Origin: JABMMZ01 sp040386935
Lineage (GTDB): Bacteria > Bacteroidota > Bacteroidia > NS11-12g > UBA955
Assembly: GCA_040386935.1 (NCBI GenBank)
Contig: JAZKEQ010000011.1
Coordinates: forward strand, 43,402-107,401
Direction of reading: 5' to 3'
Length of the DNA: 64,000 bases
Part shown: one piece after another, positions 18,301-26,996 of the stretch
Layout: each line of letters starts with the position of its first letter
Numbering within the stretch: position 1 is the first letter of the stretch
Notes under the pieces: generated by a model
What the model was told of the DNA's origin: nothing
The model's database searches: none
Seen by the model: only the letters and a program-made list of their open reading frames with translations
Made by a program: the position numbers and the translations under genes

Positions 18301-18777
18301 TCATTCAAACTTTAACTCATCTTCAAATGTTACAGGAATTTTGTGTACCGAGTTCAATATTTTAATGCGACAGTACCCTTCGAATTTTACAGGAATCATT
18401 TTTTGTTTATTCAATGCATTGGTGAGCAAACCTGATAAGCTTTGGCTGTAGCCAAGTTTCAATACATCTACTGTTAAAGTCAATGGAATTTCAAAATCGC
18501 TGTTGCCGGGTATTGTACTGATGGCGGTTTGTGATACTGTGCCGATGTAGGCATCGTTTGAAAAGGCTTTCAATTCCGTATTCAGCAACTGTGCATCCAG
18601 TTTGTTCGGATTATTGAATACTGCTGTGCCATGGACACTTGCGATATTGCCAACCATGGTATCTACCACCAGATTCTTAATATTAACAAAGGTGGGTTCT
18701 TTCAGCGGATTGTAAAACAACCAGATGCAAAGTCCGCCAATGACCAGAATGCCCAAAATGAAAATTTTCTTTAACAT
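18301..18777 (-). CDS. LEA type 2 family (water-stress/WHy-like) membrane-anchored protein
   Basis: 158 residues with one N-terminal membrane anchor (about 5-24, IFILGILVIGGLCIWLF). A single beta-sandwich domain follows with the LEA type 2 look: VKNLVVD, then HGTAVFNNPNKLDAQLLNTEL, and a late IPLTLTVDVLKLG. These proteins bind or shield macromolecules and are common as small periplasmic proteins in Bacteroidota. The call rests on this pattern only. The gene is separated from the palindrome at 18839 by about 60 bp. Confidence 0.65.
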   Translation of the reverse strand: MLKKIFILGILVIGGLCIWLFYNPLKEPTFVNIKNLVVDTMVGNIASVHGTAVFNNPNKLDAQLLNTELKAFSNDAYIGTVSQTAISTIPGNSDFEIPLTLTVDVLKLGYSQSLSGLLTNALNKQKMIPVKFEGYCRIKILNSVHKIPVTFEDELKFE

Positions 18778-18838
18778 GCGAATTATGCGAATTTACAGTT
18801 AAAATTGGAAATCATTCTATCACTCTTTCATTTTTTAT

Positions 18839-18879
18839 AACCGTGAAATATCAAAATTCAATTTTGATATTTCACGGTT
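18839..18879. repeat. 41-bp perfect palindrome at the 3' end of the DUF4143 gene
   Basis: Arms of 20 bp (18839-18858 and 18860-18879) are exact reverse complements around a single central C at 18859. Each outer end reads AACCGTGAAA or its complement. It begins 3 bp from the stop codon of the AAA+/DUF4143 gene (gene end 18882) and shares its arm sequence with the palindrome upstream of that gene's start. It could be a terminator-like hairpin, a protein-binding operator or the end of a mobile unit. Confidence 0.9.
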
Positions 18880-18881
18880 CG

Positions 18882-20054
18882 TTATTTTATATTTTTCATT
18901 TCTTTTTTCAGAAAACTCTCTAGATTACAAACCTTTATGCCATCACTTGTCGTGTAATTTCTACCTTCAGGAATGATAACATATTTGAATTTTGGTTTCA
19001 AATCCTCCACACTACTGTAGAAACCTTTGCTTAATGAAGGCGCTTCACTGTGCTTGATTTCTATGACAGCCAAAGGTGTAATTCCTTTTGTAATAACGAT
19101 ATCCATCTCTGCTCCGTGGTGGGTTCTGTAGAAATAGATTTCATTTTTAGCTGACTTAGCCTCAAATATTTGTTCAATTACATAACCTTCCCATGATGCC
19201 CCGATGGCCAGATGTCTTTGTAAATTGGCCATGGTATCAATCCCGCATAAGTAATGCAGAATGCCACTGTCTCTGATATACACTTTAGGCGCTTTTACAA
19301 GACGCTTGTTCGTATTCACATACCAGGCATTCAAAACTCTTACAAGAAACGCTCCTTCTAAAAATTGCAGATATCTCATCACAGTAGGACCTGTTATGCC
19401 CAACGCTCTGGCATAATTCTCTGCATTAAAAATACCACCATTATTGTTGGCCAACATGTACCAGAAATTTCGAATGGTCTTTTGGTTCAGAGCAATGCCA
19501 AATAATTGAGAAAGATCCCTTTCAATATAAGTGCGTACAAAGTTTTCTATCCACCTGTTCCATGCATCGTCCGACCTGGCAGTGAGTGCATTGGGAAATC
19601 CGCCCCTGAACCAGTGTTTCTGCATGGTTATTTTTGATGGGAGGGCTTCTGTCAGGGAAATAGGGCTTAATTCTACAAAGCCAATTCTTCCTGCCAGCGA
19701 TTCTGAAACACCCTTTACCAGCTCCGGTGAAGCTGAACCTGTTAAAATAAAGCGACCTGCTTTTCTGTGCGCATCAATAACCGGTCGCAATTGTGCAAAT
19801 AGCTCAGGCATGCGCTGTACCTCATCAATAATCACACAATGGTGCTTGTACTGAGGATCGCTTAAGTCAGTTTGATGAATGCGTTGAAAATCCTTCACAT
19901 TTTCAAGGTCAAAATACAATACGGGCTTTTTCAATGACTTGGAAATTGCCTGAGCCATAGTCGTTTTACCCACCTGTCGTGGCCCGAGAATAGCCACAGC
20001 AGGGAATTCCTTGCACAGGAGGGTCACCTTTTTGAGCATTTGCCTTGAGATCAT
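18882..20054 (-). CDS. AAA+ ATPase with DUF4143 and PD-(D/E)XK-like C terminus
   Basis: A 390-residue protein. The N-terminal AAA+ domain has Walker A GPRQVGKTT (about 24-32), Walker B CVIIDEVQRMP (near 70-82) and sensor ILTGSAS. The middle (about 190-270) contains a winged-helix-like region (YARALGITGPTVMRYLQFLE). The C-terminal DUF4143 part has E in WEGYVIEQ, D in GAEMDIVI and E-x-K in AVIEIKHS, the pattern of a PD-(D/E)XK nuclease-like fold. The family is widespread and multicopy in bacteria, with unknown function. The gene sits almost exactly between two long palindromes, and a TATATTTG -7 box lies just before its ATG. The combination suggests a self-contained module. Confidence 0.9.
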   Translation of the reverse strand: MISRQMLKKVTLLCKEFPAVAILGPRQVGKTTMAQAISKSLKKPVLYFDLENVKDFQRIHQTDLSDPQYKHHCVIIDEVQRMPELFAQLRPVIDAHRKAGRFILTGSASPELVKGVSESLAGRIGFVELSPISLTEALPSKITMQKHWFRGGFPNALTARSDDAWNRWIENFVRTYIERDLSQLFGIALNQKTIRNFWYMLANNNGGIFNAENYARALGITGPTVMRYLQFLEGAFLVRVLNAWYVNTNKRLVKAPKVYIRDSGILHYLCGIDTMANLQRHLAIGASWEGYVIEQIFEAKSAKNEIYFYRTHHGAEMDIVITKGITPLAVIEIKHSEAPSLSKGFYSSVEDLKPKFKYVIIPEGRNYTTSDGIKVCNLESFLKKEMKNIK

Positions 20055-20058
20055 GTTA

Positions 20059-20066
20059 CAAATATA
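20059..20066 (-). promoter_or_regulatory. -7 box TATATTTG of the DUF4143 gene
   Basis: On the minus strand an exact TAnnTTTG ends 4 nt before the ATG at 20054. The -33 region (about 20086-20090) falls inside the palindrome at 20079-20119, so a protein bound there could block transcription. Confidence 0.5.
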
Positions 20067-20078
20067 ACTAAAAAATTG

Positions 20079-20119
20079 AACCGTGAAAAATCAAAATATC
20101 ATTTTGATTTTTCACGGTT
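20079..20119. repeat. 41-bp palindrome upstream of the DUF4143 gene, with a half-site at 20153
   Basis: Arms of 19 bp (20079-20097 and 20101-20119) are perfect reverse complements with a 3-bp loop. The outer ten bases, AACCGTGAAA, are the same as in the palindrome at 18839. A single unpaired copy of AACCGTGAAA follows at 20153-20162. The palindrome overlaps the predicted -33 region of the gene. Confidence 0.9.
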
Positions 20120-20255
20120 TATATCAAACACCTAATAAAATATAGTTTCAACAACCGTGAAAGCATTAAATAAATAACAGAATTTATAGATATTCAGGCT
20201 TAAAATGGTGCAAAAAATGCTGTTTGAAGGGCTTAATTAAGTTGGATTTTTACCT

Positions 20256-20263
20256 TATTTTTG
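20256..20263 (+). promoter_or_regulatory. -7 box TATTTTTG of gatB
   Basis: Exact TAnnTTTG, 16 nt before the ATG at 20280. No clear -33 at standard spacing. Confidence 0.4.
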
Positions 20264-20279
20264 CGCTTCTTAGAAATTT

Positions 20280-21716
20280 ATGGCATACGAGGCAGTTATA
20301 GGACTTGAAATACACATTCAATTGCTAACCAATAGCAAAGCTTATTGTGGCGACAGCGCTGAATACGGTGGTGCTCCCAATACCCAGGTAAGCCCTGTAA
20401 CCCTTGCACATCCTGGTACTTTGCCTAAGCACAATCGCATGGCCATTGAAAAAGCCATAACCCTTGGACTGGCGCTTAATTGCGATATAACACGCATTAA
20501 TCAATACGACCGCAAAAATTATTTCTATGCCGATTTACCAAAAGGCTACCAAATCACTCAGGATAAAACACCAATCTGTCGCAACGGTTTTGTGAAAATA
20601 AAACTGAGTAGTGGTGAAGAAAAGAAAATTAACCTGACCCGCATACACATGGAAGAGGACAGCGGTAAAAGTATGCACGATCAGGATCTCTATGATACCC
20701 TGGTCGACTATAACCGTGCCGGTGTGGCTTTGGTGGAAATGGTGAGTGAACCTGAATTGAGAAGTGGTGAAGAAGCCTACCAATTTGTAAGCGAAATGCG
20801 TAAACTGGTGCGTTACTTAGGTATTTGTGATGGCAATATGGAAGAAGGCTCTATGCGTTGCGATGCCAATATATCTATTCGCCCTATTGGGTCTACAACC
20901 TTTGGTACCAAAGTGGAGATTAAAAATATGAACTCCATCAGCAATGTAAAACGCGCCATTGAAAGCGAAGTGGCCCGTCAAATTGAAATGACTGAAAAAG
21001 GGGAGAGCTTTACTTCAGAAACCCGCGGTTTCAATTCTTTGAAAGGAACTACCTTCAGTATGCGAAGCAAAGAGGCAGCCAATGATTATCGCTATTTTCC
21101 TGAACCTGATTTACCTCCCTTCATTGTAACAGATGAATTACTGAATAGCATCCATGAAAAAATGCCGGCTTTACCTGAGCAATTGTACAATCAATTGAAA
21201 AATGAGTTTAAATTATCCGAGTATGATGCGTTAACCATTACCGATGATAAAGATCTTGCTTTTTACTATCTGGATATCACCAAGCATACTAAGAATTATA
21301 AAGCAGCTGCAAATTTCACTTTAGGTGCCATTAAATCACATTTGAATGAAACAGCTACTGAAATAACAGAATTTAAATTAACGCCTAAAGCCATTGCTGA
21401 TCTAATTGCATTGATAGATGATGGACAACTAAGCAATAGTACTGCCGTACAAATGGTATTTCCTGAAATGCTGAAACAACCTGATGCTGCACCTTTAGCC
21501 ATTGCTGAACAATTGAATGTCATTCAAACCAATGATGGTGATTTGATTAATGGATTGATAGCTGAAGTATTGGGTAAATATCCTGAGAAAGTAGAGGAGT
21601 ATAAGACCGGTAAAAAAGGGTTACTCGGATTATTTGTTGGTGAAGTAATGAAAGCAAGTAAAGGTAAAGCAGATCCCAAGGCAGTGAATGCTGCAATGAT
21701 GAAAGCGTTGGATTAA
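20280..21716 (+). CDS. gatB: Asp-tRNA(Asn)/Glu-tRNA(Gln) amidotransferase subunit B
   Basis: A 478-residue protein of the GatB/GatE family. It reads through the expected markers: GLEIHIQLLTNSKAYC at the N terminus with the zinc-binding/ammonia-channel region, NQYDRKNYFYADLPKGYQ, RCDANISIRP, and RYFPEPDLPP. The C-terminal YqeY-like tail domain (about 330-478) binds tRNA. It activates the misacylated Glu- or Asp-tRNA before amide transfer from the GatA glutaminase. gatA and gatC are not in the window. It ends 6 bp from the convergent aldehyde dehydrogenase gene. Confidence 0.97.
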   Translation: MAYEAVIGLEIHIQLLTNSKAYCGDSAEYGGAPNTQVSPVTLAHPGTLPKHNRMAIEKAITLGLALNCDITRINQYDRKNYFYADLPKGYQITQDKTPICRNGFVKIKLSSGEEKKINLTRIHMEEDSGKSMHDQDLYDTLVDYNRAGVALVEMVSEPELRSGEEAYQFVSEMRKLVRYLGICDGNMEEGSMRCDANISIRPIGSTTFGTKVEIKNMNSISNVKRAIESEVARQIEMTEKGESFTSETRGFNSLKGTTFSMRSKEAANDYRYFPEPDLPPFIVTDELLNSIHEKMPALPEQLYNQLKNEFKLSEYDALTITDDKDLAFYYLDITKHTKNYKAAANFTLGAIKSHLNETATEITEFKLTPKAIADLIALIDDGQLSNSTAVQMVFPEMLKQPDAAPLAIAEQLNVIQTNDGDLINGLIAEVLGKYPEKVEEYKTGKKGLLGLFVGEVMKASKGKADPKAVNAAMMKALD

Positions 21717-21722
21717 TTCAGC

Positions 21723-23162
21723 TTATAATTTTATACAAACATTCTTGGCTTCGGTGAAAAAGCGCATGGCTTCCCAGCCGCCTTCGCGACCAACACCACT
21801 TTGTTTGACACCACCGAAAGGTGTTCTTAAATCGCGGAGCAGCCAGCAATTGATCCAAACAATGCCACTTTCTATTGTTGCAGCAACGCGGTGTGCTTTG
21901 GTTAAATCATTGGTCCAGATGGAGCATGCCAATCCGTATTCTGTGCTATTCGCCATTTTTAACGCTTCTTCTTCAGTATCAAAAGGTGTAATAGTTACCA
22001 CAGGACCGAATATTTCTTCCTGATTTGTCCGACAATCGTAACTCAGATTCTCAATCACTGTTGGTTGAATGAACCATCCTTTTTCATTAGCATGTTCGCC
22101 TGTAAAAGTAATGCCACCAGTTAATATTTGTCCACCTTCCTGTTTGGCCAGTTCAATATAAGTCAATACCTTGTCGAAATGCAACTTACTCACTATTGCA
22201 CCTACTCTGTTATTGTCATTGAGTGGATTGCCAATGGTCAATTTACTGACTTCTTTTAAAAAGGCTGTTTTGAATTGGACGTAAATACTGCGCTCTACCA
22301 ATATGCGAGAGCCACATAAGCATATCTCACCCTGATTTAAAAATGAAGAGTTAACAGATGTTTTTACTGCTTTGTCAAGGTCAGTATCAGCAAATATGAT
22401 GTTGGGGTTTTTTCCACCCAATTCTAAACTTAGTTTTTTGAACATAGGTGCAGCTATGCCGGCAATATGCTTGCCTGTAGCAGTACCCCCTGTAAATGAA
22501 ATGGCTTTAATTTTTGGATGTGAAACCATGGCATTACCTACCTTAGGACCTAAGCCATGCACAATGTTTAATACGCCTGGAGGTAATCCAGCTTCCGTAC
22601 AAATACTGCTCAATAGATAAGCAGTCATTGGTGTTATTTCACTTGGCTTGGCTACTACACAATTCCCTGTAGCCAAAGCAGGTGCTATTTTCCATGTAAA
22701 TAAATACAGTGGTAAATTCCATGGACTGATACAACCAACTACACCAATGGATTGACGCAGTGTGTAATTAATTGCATGGCCTTCCATATTGTGACTTTCG
22801 CTAGCGTACTGCATAGCAGCAGTTGCAAAAAATCTAAAATTCTGACCGGCACGGGTCATTTCATTCTTAGCCAGCCATTTCGGTTTACCTTGGTCTATAC
22901 TTTCAGCTTCAGCCAATGCATCATTATTGCTGTCTATTAATTCAGCAATTCTATTCAATATTTTAAATCGGTCTTCTGTTGAGCTTAGTCGCCATGTTTT
23001 ATAGGCTTCATTGGCTGCTTCGTAAGCCGCTTGTACATCTGCCTCATCACTGTCTGGAATATGGCTGTAAACTTGTCCTGTAGCAGGATTGTAATTGTCG
23101 AGCCAAGCTGATGATTTGGCATCTTTCAGTTCACCGTTAATGTAATTTTGTATCTTGATCAT
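21723..23162 (-). CDS. NAD(P)+-dependent aldehyde dehydrogenase, (amino)muconic-semialdehyde type
   Basis: A 479-residue ALDH superfamily enzyme. The NAD-binding FTGGTATGK, general base Glu in LELGGKNPN and catalytic Cys in QGEICLCGSR are all present. The C terminus (WINCWLLRDLRTPFGG, then KQSGVGREGG and FFTEAKNVCIKL) resembles 2-hydroxymuconic- and 2-aminomuconic-semialdehyde dehydrogenases (ALDH8A1/XylG-like) from memory. That fits aromatic or tryptophan-kynurenine ring-cleavage pathways, but no other genes of those routes are adjacent, so the substrate is inferred. It follows pdxA by 5 bp and probably shares its transcript. Confidence 0.9.
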   Translation of the reverse strand: MIKIQNYINGELKDAKSSAWLDNYNPATGQVYSHIPDSDEADVQAAYEAANEAYKTWRLSSTEDRFKILNRIAELIDSNNDALAEAESIDQGKPKWLAKNEMTRAGQNFRFFATAAMQYASESHNMEGHAINYTLRQSIGVVGCISPWNLPLYLFTWKIAPALATGNCVVAKPSEITPMTAYLLSSICTEAGLPPGVLNIVHGLGPKVGNAMVSHPKIKAISFTGGTATGKHIAGIAAPMFKKLSLELGGKNPNIIFADTDLDKAVKTSVNSSFLNQGEICLCGSRILVERSIYVQFKTAFLKEVSKLTIGNPLNDNNRVGAIVSKLHFDKVLTYIELAKQEGGQILTGGITFTGEHANEKGWFIQPTVIENLSYDCRTNQEEIFGPVVTITPFDTEEEALKMANSTEYGLACSIWTNDLTKAHRVAATIESGIVWINCWLLRDLRTPFGGVKQSGVGREGGWEAMRFFTEAKNVCIKL

Positions 23163-23167
23163 CGCTA

Positions 23168-24232
23168 TTAAGCTTGCTCTAATCTGAAACGTTCGCGTTT
23201 AAGTTCTGAGAACAATAAAGGATTGCTTTTCAGTTCGTCAGTTTCGTTTTGTTGATGATAGGTTTTGATGGCAAAAAACAATGCGTTACTAAAACTTTCA
23301 AACGATGCAATGTTTTTTCCTGCTATATCGTAACCTGTACCATGGTCGGGGCTTGTGCGTATAACCGGTAGACCGGCAGTGTAATTAATGCCATCATCAA
23401 ATGCTATGGACTTAAAAGGAATTAAGCCCTGGTCGTGGTACATCGCCAATACCAAATCAAACTGTGAGTAGGTATGTATACCAAAAAATCCATCAGCACT
23501 GTATGGCCCGAAACAGAAAATGCCTTCTTCGGTCGCTTGTTTTATTGCAGGTTTAATGATGTCTTTTTCTTCAGTACCCAATGTGCCATTATCACCATTG
23601 TGTGGATTTAATCCCAATACAGCAATACGCGGTTTTACAATGCCAAAATCTCTTTTCAAACTTTGATTGGCTACACGCAATTTATTCAGAATATTATCGA
23701 TGGTGATGTGTTGTGCAACTTTGCTGACAGCCACATGTTCAGTTACCAATCCAACTCTAATGTCTTCGTTGGCCAGTATCATCAGTGAATTTTCAACACC
23801 AAAATATTTAGTGATATAACCGGTATGTCCGCTGAATCCGGCTTCTGTTTTAACTGTAGATTTATCAACCGGAGCAGTAACCATGGCATGTATTTTACCT
23901 GATTGAGCATCAGCCAACATACGGTCAATGGCCATTAAGGCTTCTTTTCCGGCTGTTTCACTGGGAGTGCCGTATTGTACTTCAAATGGTTCCTGACTGC
24001 TGGCAATAACATTCACTTGTCGCTGTTTAATCTCCGAAACATCCTTTATAAGATTGTAATTCGGCTTATCGGTACCTAAAGTTTTTTTAGTGAAGTTCAT
24101 TGACTTTGGATTGCAATAAACAACCGGGATACAATAGTCGAAAATATAATCATGCTGAAGCGATTTGATGATCACTTCAAGTCCTACACCATTTGGGTCA
24201 CCTTGCGATATACCGATAATTGGTTTTGCCAT
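23168..24232 (-). CDS. pdxA: 4-hydroxythreonine-4-phosphate dehydrogenase
   Basis: A 354-residue enzyme of the pyridoxal phosphate (deoxyxylulose) pathway. Markers are GISQGDPNGVGLEVI at the N terminus, APVDKS, GHTGYI (metal-ligand His), MYHDQGLIPFK, and PDHGTGYDIAGK (metal-ligand His). It oxidises 4-phosphooxy-L-threonine with NAD. It lies between leucyl aminopeptidase (8 bp upstream) and aldehyde dehydrogenase (5 bp downstream) on the minus strand. Confidence 0.95.
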   Translation of the reverse strand: MAKPIIGISQGDPNGVGLEVIIKSLQHDYIFDYCIPVVYCNPKSMNFTKKTLGTDKPNYNLIKDVSEIKQRQVNVIASSQEPFEVQYGTPSETAGKEALMAIDRMLADAQSGKIHAMVTAPVDKSTVKTEAGFSGHTGYITKYFGVENSLMILANEDIRVGLVTEHVAVSKVAQHITIDNILNKLRVANQSLKRDFGIVKPRIAVLGLNPHNGDNGTLGTEEKDIIKPAIKQATEEGIFCFGPYSADGFFGIHTYSQFDLVLAMYHDQGLIPFKSIAFDDGINYTAGLPVIRTSPDHGTGYDIAGKNIASFESFSNALFFAIKTYHQQNETDELKSNPLLFSELKRERFRLEQA

Positions 24233-24240
24233 TTATAAAT

Positions 24241-25671
24241 TTATTTACTTGCTTTTTTACTCAGAAAATCGAACATCAAACGCACCCCAACACCTGTACC
24301 ACCTTTTGGTTTGTAAGCATCAGGTGCAAGATTGAATGCAGGGCCTGCTATATCAAAGTGCATCCAAGGATAATCTGTAAAGTGTTGTAGGAATTTAGCG
24401 GCACTGATTTGTCCGCCTTCACCTTTACCAAGGTTAGTCATATCTGCTACTTCAGATTTTAATTCATCTGCGTATTCTTGCCATAATGGGAATTCAACCA
24501 AACGTTCGAATACAGCATAGCTGCTGTCAAAAATATCTTGTTTCACTTCATCGCTTGCAGTGCCTAATACAGCAGTTGCGTAATTGCCAATAGCTCTAAC
24601 TGCAGCACCTGTTAAAGTTGCGAAGTCGCAAACCAGTTCAGGGTTCAGTTTTTTAGCATAATGTAAGGCATCAGCCAATATGATACGACCTTCAGCATCG
24701 GTATTCAATACTTCAACAGTTGTTCCACTGTATAGGGTAATCACATCACCGGGTGCATAGCTGTTTTCACCCAACCAGTTGTCGGTTGATGGTACCAATC
24801 CGATAACATGTATTGGTAATTCAGCTTTTGCCACTGCATATAATGTACCTGCTACTACCGCACTGCCACCCATATCGCATTTCATATAATCCATGCTGTT
24901 AGGTGTTGGTTTTAAACTCAATCCACCGGTATCGTATACAACGCCTTTACCAACCAATACATATGGTTTTTTGTTTACTGCATTTTTTGGTTTGTATTCC
25001 ATGATGCTGAAAGTAGGAGGGATTTTACTTCCCTGATTAACGGCCAATAGACCGCCCATTTTCTGAGCTTCAATTTTTGCTTCATTCCAAACCTCGACAC
25101 TAAAGCCGGCTTCTTTACCCAGTTTTTTAAATTCTTCAGCCAATTGTACAGAGTTCAAATGACTGAATGGTTCGTTCACCAGGTCTCTTGAAATATAAGT
25201 GGCTTGTAAAATAATATTGAGATTATTGATGTCTTTCTTCGGCACCTTGGCATTGACAATATTGATTTCAGTCAGCGAATTGCTTAATTTTTTCTTGTCA
25301 CTTTTGTGTTTCAGGAATTGATAGTTGGCTAATGCAATACCTTCTGCTATTGCCAATGCAGCTTTCGCATCATCAGTAAGGATGGCGACTGTTTCGCGTT
25401 TGTTCTCATTCAATACAGCACAAACCTTAGCGCCTGCTTTTCTAAGTAATTCAGCTTTTTCCCAACCTGTAGGGGATTCTGAAAAAATGATAAATGTATG
25501 TTGATTACCATCATTAAGAAACACCTGTTTCTTTTCAGCTTTTATAGCATCTTTCACAATCGTATTTTCGGCTGTAGTAAGACTATCTGCTTTCTTAAAT
25601 GCTTTCGGATTGATGATAACAACTCTGCTTTGTGAGTCGTTTAATTTGGTAATCGATTTTACTTTTATCAT
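24241..25671 (-). CDS. pepA: leucyl aminopeptidase, M17 family
   Basis: A 476-residue cytosolic di-metal aminopeptidase. The C-terminal catalytic domain has VGKGVVYDTGGLSLKP (metal-ligand region with the catalytic Lys), KCDMGGSA, and the family signature NTDAEGRIILADAL. The N-terminal domain (about 1-165) is the more variable macro-like domain. It removes N-terminal residues such as Leu from peptides. An exact -7 box lies 7 nt before the ATG, so it probably heads the pepA-pdxA-aldehyde dehydrogenase transcript. Confidence 0.95.
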   Translation of the reverse strand: MIKVKSITKLNDSQSRVVIINPKAFKKADSLTTAENTIVKDAIKAEKKQVFLNDGNQHTFIIFSESPTGWEKAELLRKAGAKVCAVLNENKRETVAILTDDAKAALAIAEGIALANYQFLKHKSDKKKLSNSLTEINIVNAKVPKKDINNLNIILQATYISRDLVNEPFSHLNSVQLAEEFKKLGKEAGFSVEVWNEAKIEAQKMGGLLAVNQGSKIPPTFSIMEYKPKNAVNKKPYVLVGKGVVYDTGGLSLKPTPNSMDYMKCDMGGSAVVAGTLYAVAKAELPIHVIGLVPSTDNWLGENSYAPGDVITLYSGTTVEVLNTDAEGRIILADALHYAKKLNPELVCDFATLTGAAVRAIGNYATAVLGTASDEVKQDIFDSSYAVFERLVEFPLWQEYADELKSEVADMTNLGKGEGGQISAAKFLQHFTDYPWMHFDIAGPAFNLAPDAYKPKGGTGVGVRLMFDFLSKKASK

Positions 25672-25678
25672 GACTCTA

Positions 25679-25686
25679 CAAAAGTA
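25679..25686 (-). promoter_or_regulatory. -7 box TACTTTTG of the leucyl aminopeptidase gene
   Basis: Minus-strand exact TAnnTTTG ending 7 nt before the ATG at 25671; very short implied leader. Confidence 0.5.
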
Positions 25687-25756
25687 ATGAAAATAGCACT
25701 TGAAAATAAAGGAAGTTGTAAATTATTAAAGCGAAAAAAACAGGGGTTTTATCGGC

Positions 25757-26167
25757 TTAAATTAATTCGTATCTTCTTAAATTGCCTTCAATACTGATTT
25801 CGATGGTAATACAATTCAGATTGAGTAAATGTTCAGATATTTCAGGCCATTCGATAATGCACAAATTGCCTGAGTCGATGTATTCCTCAAAACCAATTTC
25901 GTATAATTCATCAGCAGATTGAATTCGATAAAGGTCGAAGTGATAGACTTGTTTACCACTATCTAAGCGATACTCACTTACAATATTAAAGGTTGGACTG
26001 GTAATGGTATCTTTAATGCCAAGCGTTTGCAGCAGTAATTTGGTGAAAGTTGTTTTACCTGTCCCAAGATTGCCTTTGAGCAATACAACATTTGATGCAT
26101 CCAGTCGCGTGATAACCTCCTCAACGACTTCGTTTAGGTGATGTTCATCTACAACAAATGTATCCAC
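25757..26167 (-). CDS. tsaE: tRNA threonylcarbamoyladenosine biosynthesis ATPase TsaE
   Basis: A 136-residue P-loop ATPase with Walker A GNLGTGKTTFTK (about 37-48), TSPTFNIVSEY, and HFDLYRI, followed by CIIEWPE, all typical of TsaE/YjeE. It drives the t6A modification of tRNAs reading ANN codons together with TsaB and TsaD, which are not in the window. It lies 4 bp after the M48 peptidase gene in the plsY-clpS-M48-tsaE run. Confidence 0.95.
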   Translation of the reverse strand: MDTFVVDEHHLNEVVEEVITRLDASNVVLLKGNLGTGKTTFTKLLLQTLGIKDTITSPTFNIVSEYRLDSGKQVYHFDLYRIQSADELYEIGFEEYIDSGNLCIIEWPEISEHLLNLNCITIEISIEGNLRRYELI

Positions 26168-26171
26168 AAGA

Positions 26172-26975
26172 TTATTTGGCTTGATAGTATTTCAAAGCCT
26201 CAGGCATCCATGCTTGAAGGTCTTTGACACGTTGAGCATCACTTGGGTGTGTACTTAGAATTTGAGGTGGCTTTGCGCCTGAAGATAGCTTGCTCATTCT
26301 TTCCCAGAATGCAATAGCTTCCTGAGGATTGTAACCTGAAAGTGCCATAAACACCAGACCCAATTTATCAGCTTCAGTTTCGTGTGTTCTTGAATATTTC
26401 AATAAACTCAAATTACCTGAAACACCAAAAGCAATATTAAAGATGTCCTGAGTTGCCTGTGGACTGCCTGAAACTGCTACAGAAAGTACAGTGCCTAAAG
26501 CCTGAGCTTTCATCTGCTGACTCATTCTTTCATTGCCGTGTTTAGCAATAGCGTGCGCTATTTCATGGCCCATTACAACAGCCAAAGCAGTTTCGTTTTG
26601 AGTAACCGGCAATAAACCTTCGTATACCACAACTTTGCCACCTGCCATACACCAAGCATTCACAGTAGGGTCGGCTATCAGATTAAATTCCCATTTGTAA
26701 GTAGCAATTCTACTATAGTACTTACCTTCTTTGTAAGTTTTAAAGAAAGTTGTGATATTGGTTGCAATATTATTGCCGACTTTTTTCACTAGTGCTGTTT
26801 GTGTAGCATCAGTGGATATTTTATTAGCTGCTAAGAATTTTTGATATTCTGTTACACTCATCGCTTCCAATTCAGTTTCACTGATTAGAACATTTTGATT
26901 TCTGCCTGTGATGGGCACCTTGGTACAGCTATATAGAGCTGTTACAACCAATACTATTGCAACTATTTTTTTCAT
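26172..26975 (-). CDS. M48 family metallopeptidase, lipoprotein
   Basis: A 267-residue protein with a type II signal sequence and a Cys at position 17 (TALYSC). The catalytic site is VMGHEIAHAIAKHG (HEIAH, near residue 140), and the third ligand is expected in HETEADKLGLVFM (near 203). The length and the late HPSDAQRVKDLQAW resemble LoiP/YggG-like or BepA-like periplasmic peptidases that act on misfolded outer-membrane proteins. It has no TPR domain, so it is closer to LoiP than BepA. The cleavage target is inferred. Confidence 0.9.
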   Translation of the reverse strand: MKKIVAIVLVVTALYSCTKVPITGRNQNVLISETELEAMSVTEYQKFLAANKISTDATQTALVKKVGNNIATNITTFFKTYKEGKYYSRIATYKWEFNLIADPTVNAWCMAGGKVVVYEGLLPVTQNETALAVVMGHEIAHAIAKHGNERMSQQMKAQALGTVLSVAVSGSPQATQDIFNIAFGVSGNLSLLKYSRTHETEADKLGLVFMALSGYNPQEAIAFWERMSKLSSGAKPPQILSTHPSDAQRVKDLQAWMPEALKYYQAK

Positions 26976-26996
26976 GTTATTTAATTAATACAAATT

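Noticed and set aside
18836..20122. TAT direct repeat at both outer edges of the palindrome unit as a target-site duplication
   Set aside because: Three AT bases in AT-rich DNA match by chance too often; without an empty site this is not evidence.
18839..20162. AACCGTGAAA palindromes as a CRISPR array
   Set aside because: The copies are not regularly spaced by unique spacers and a full gene lies between them.
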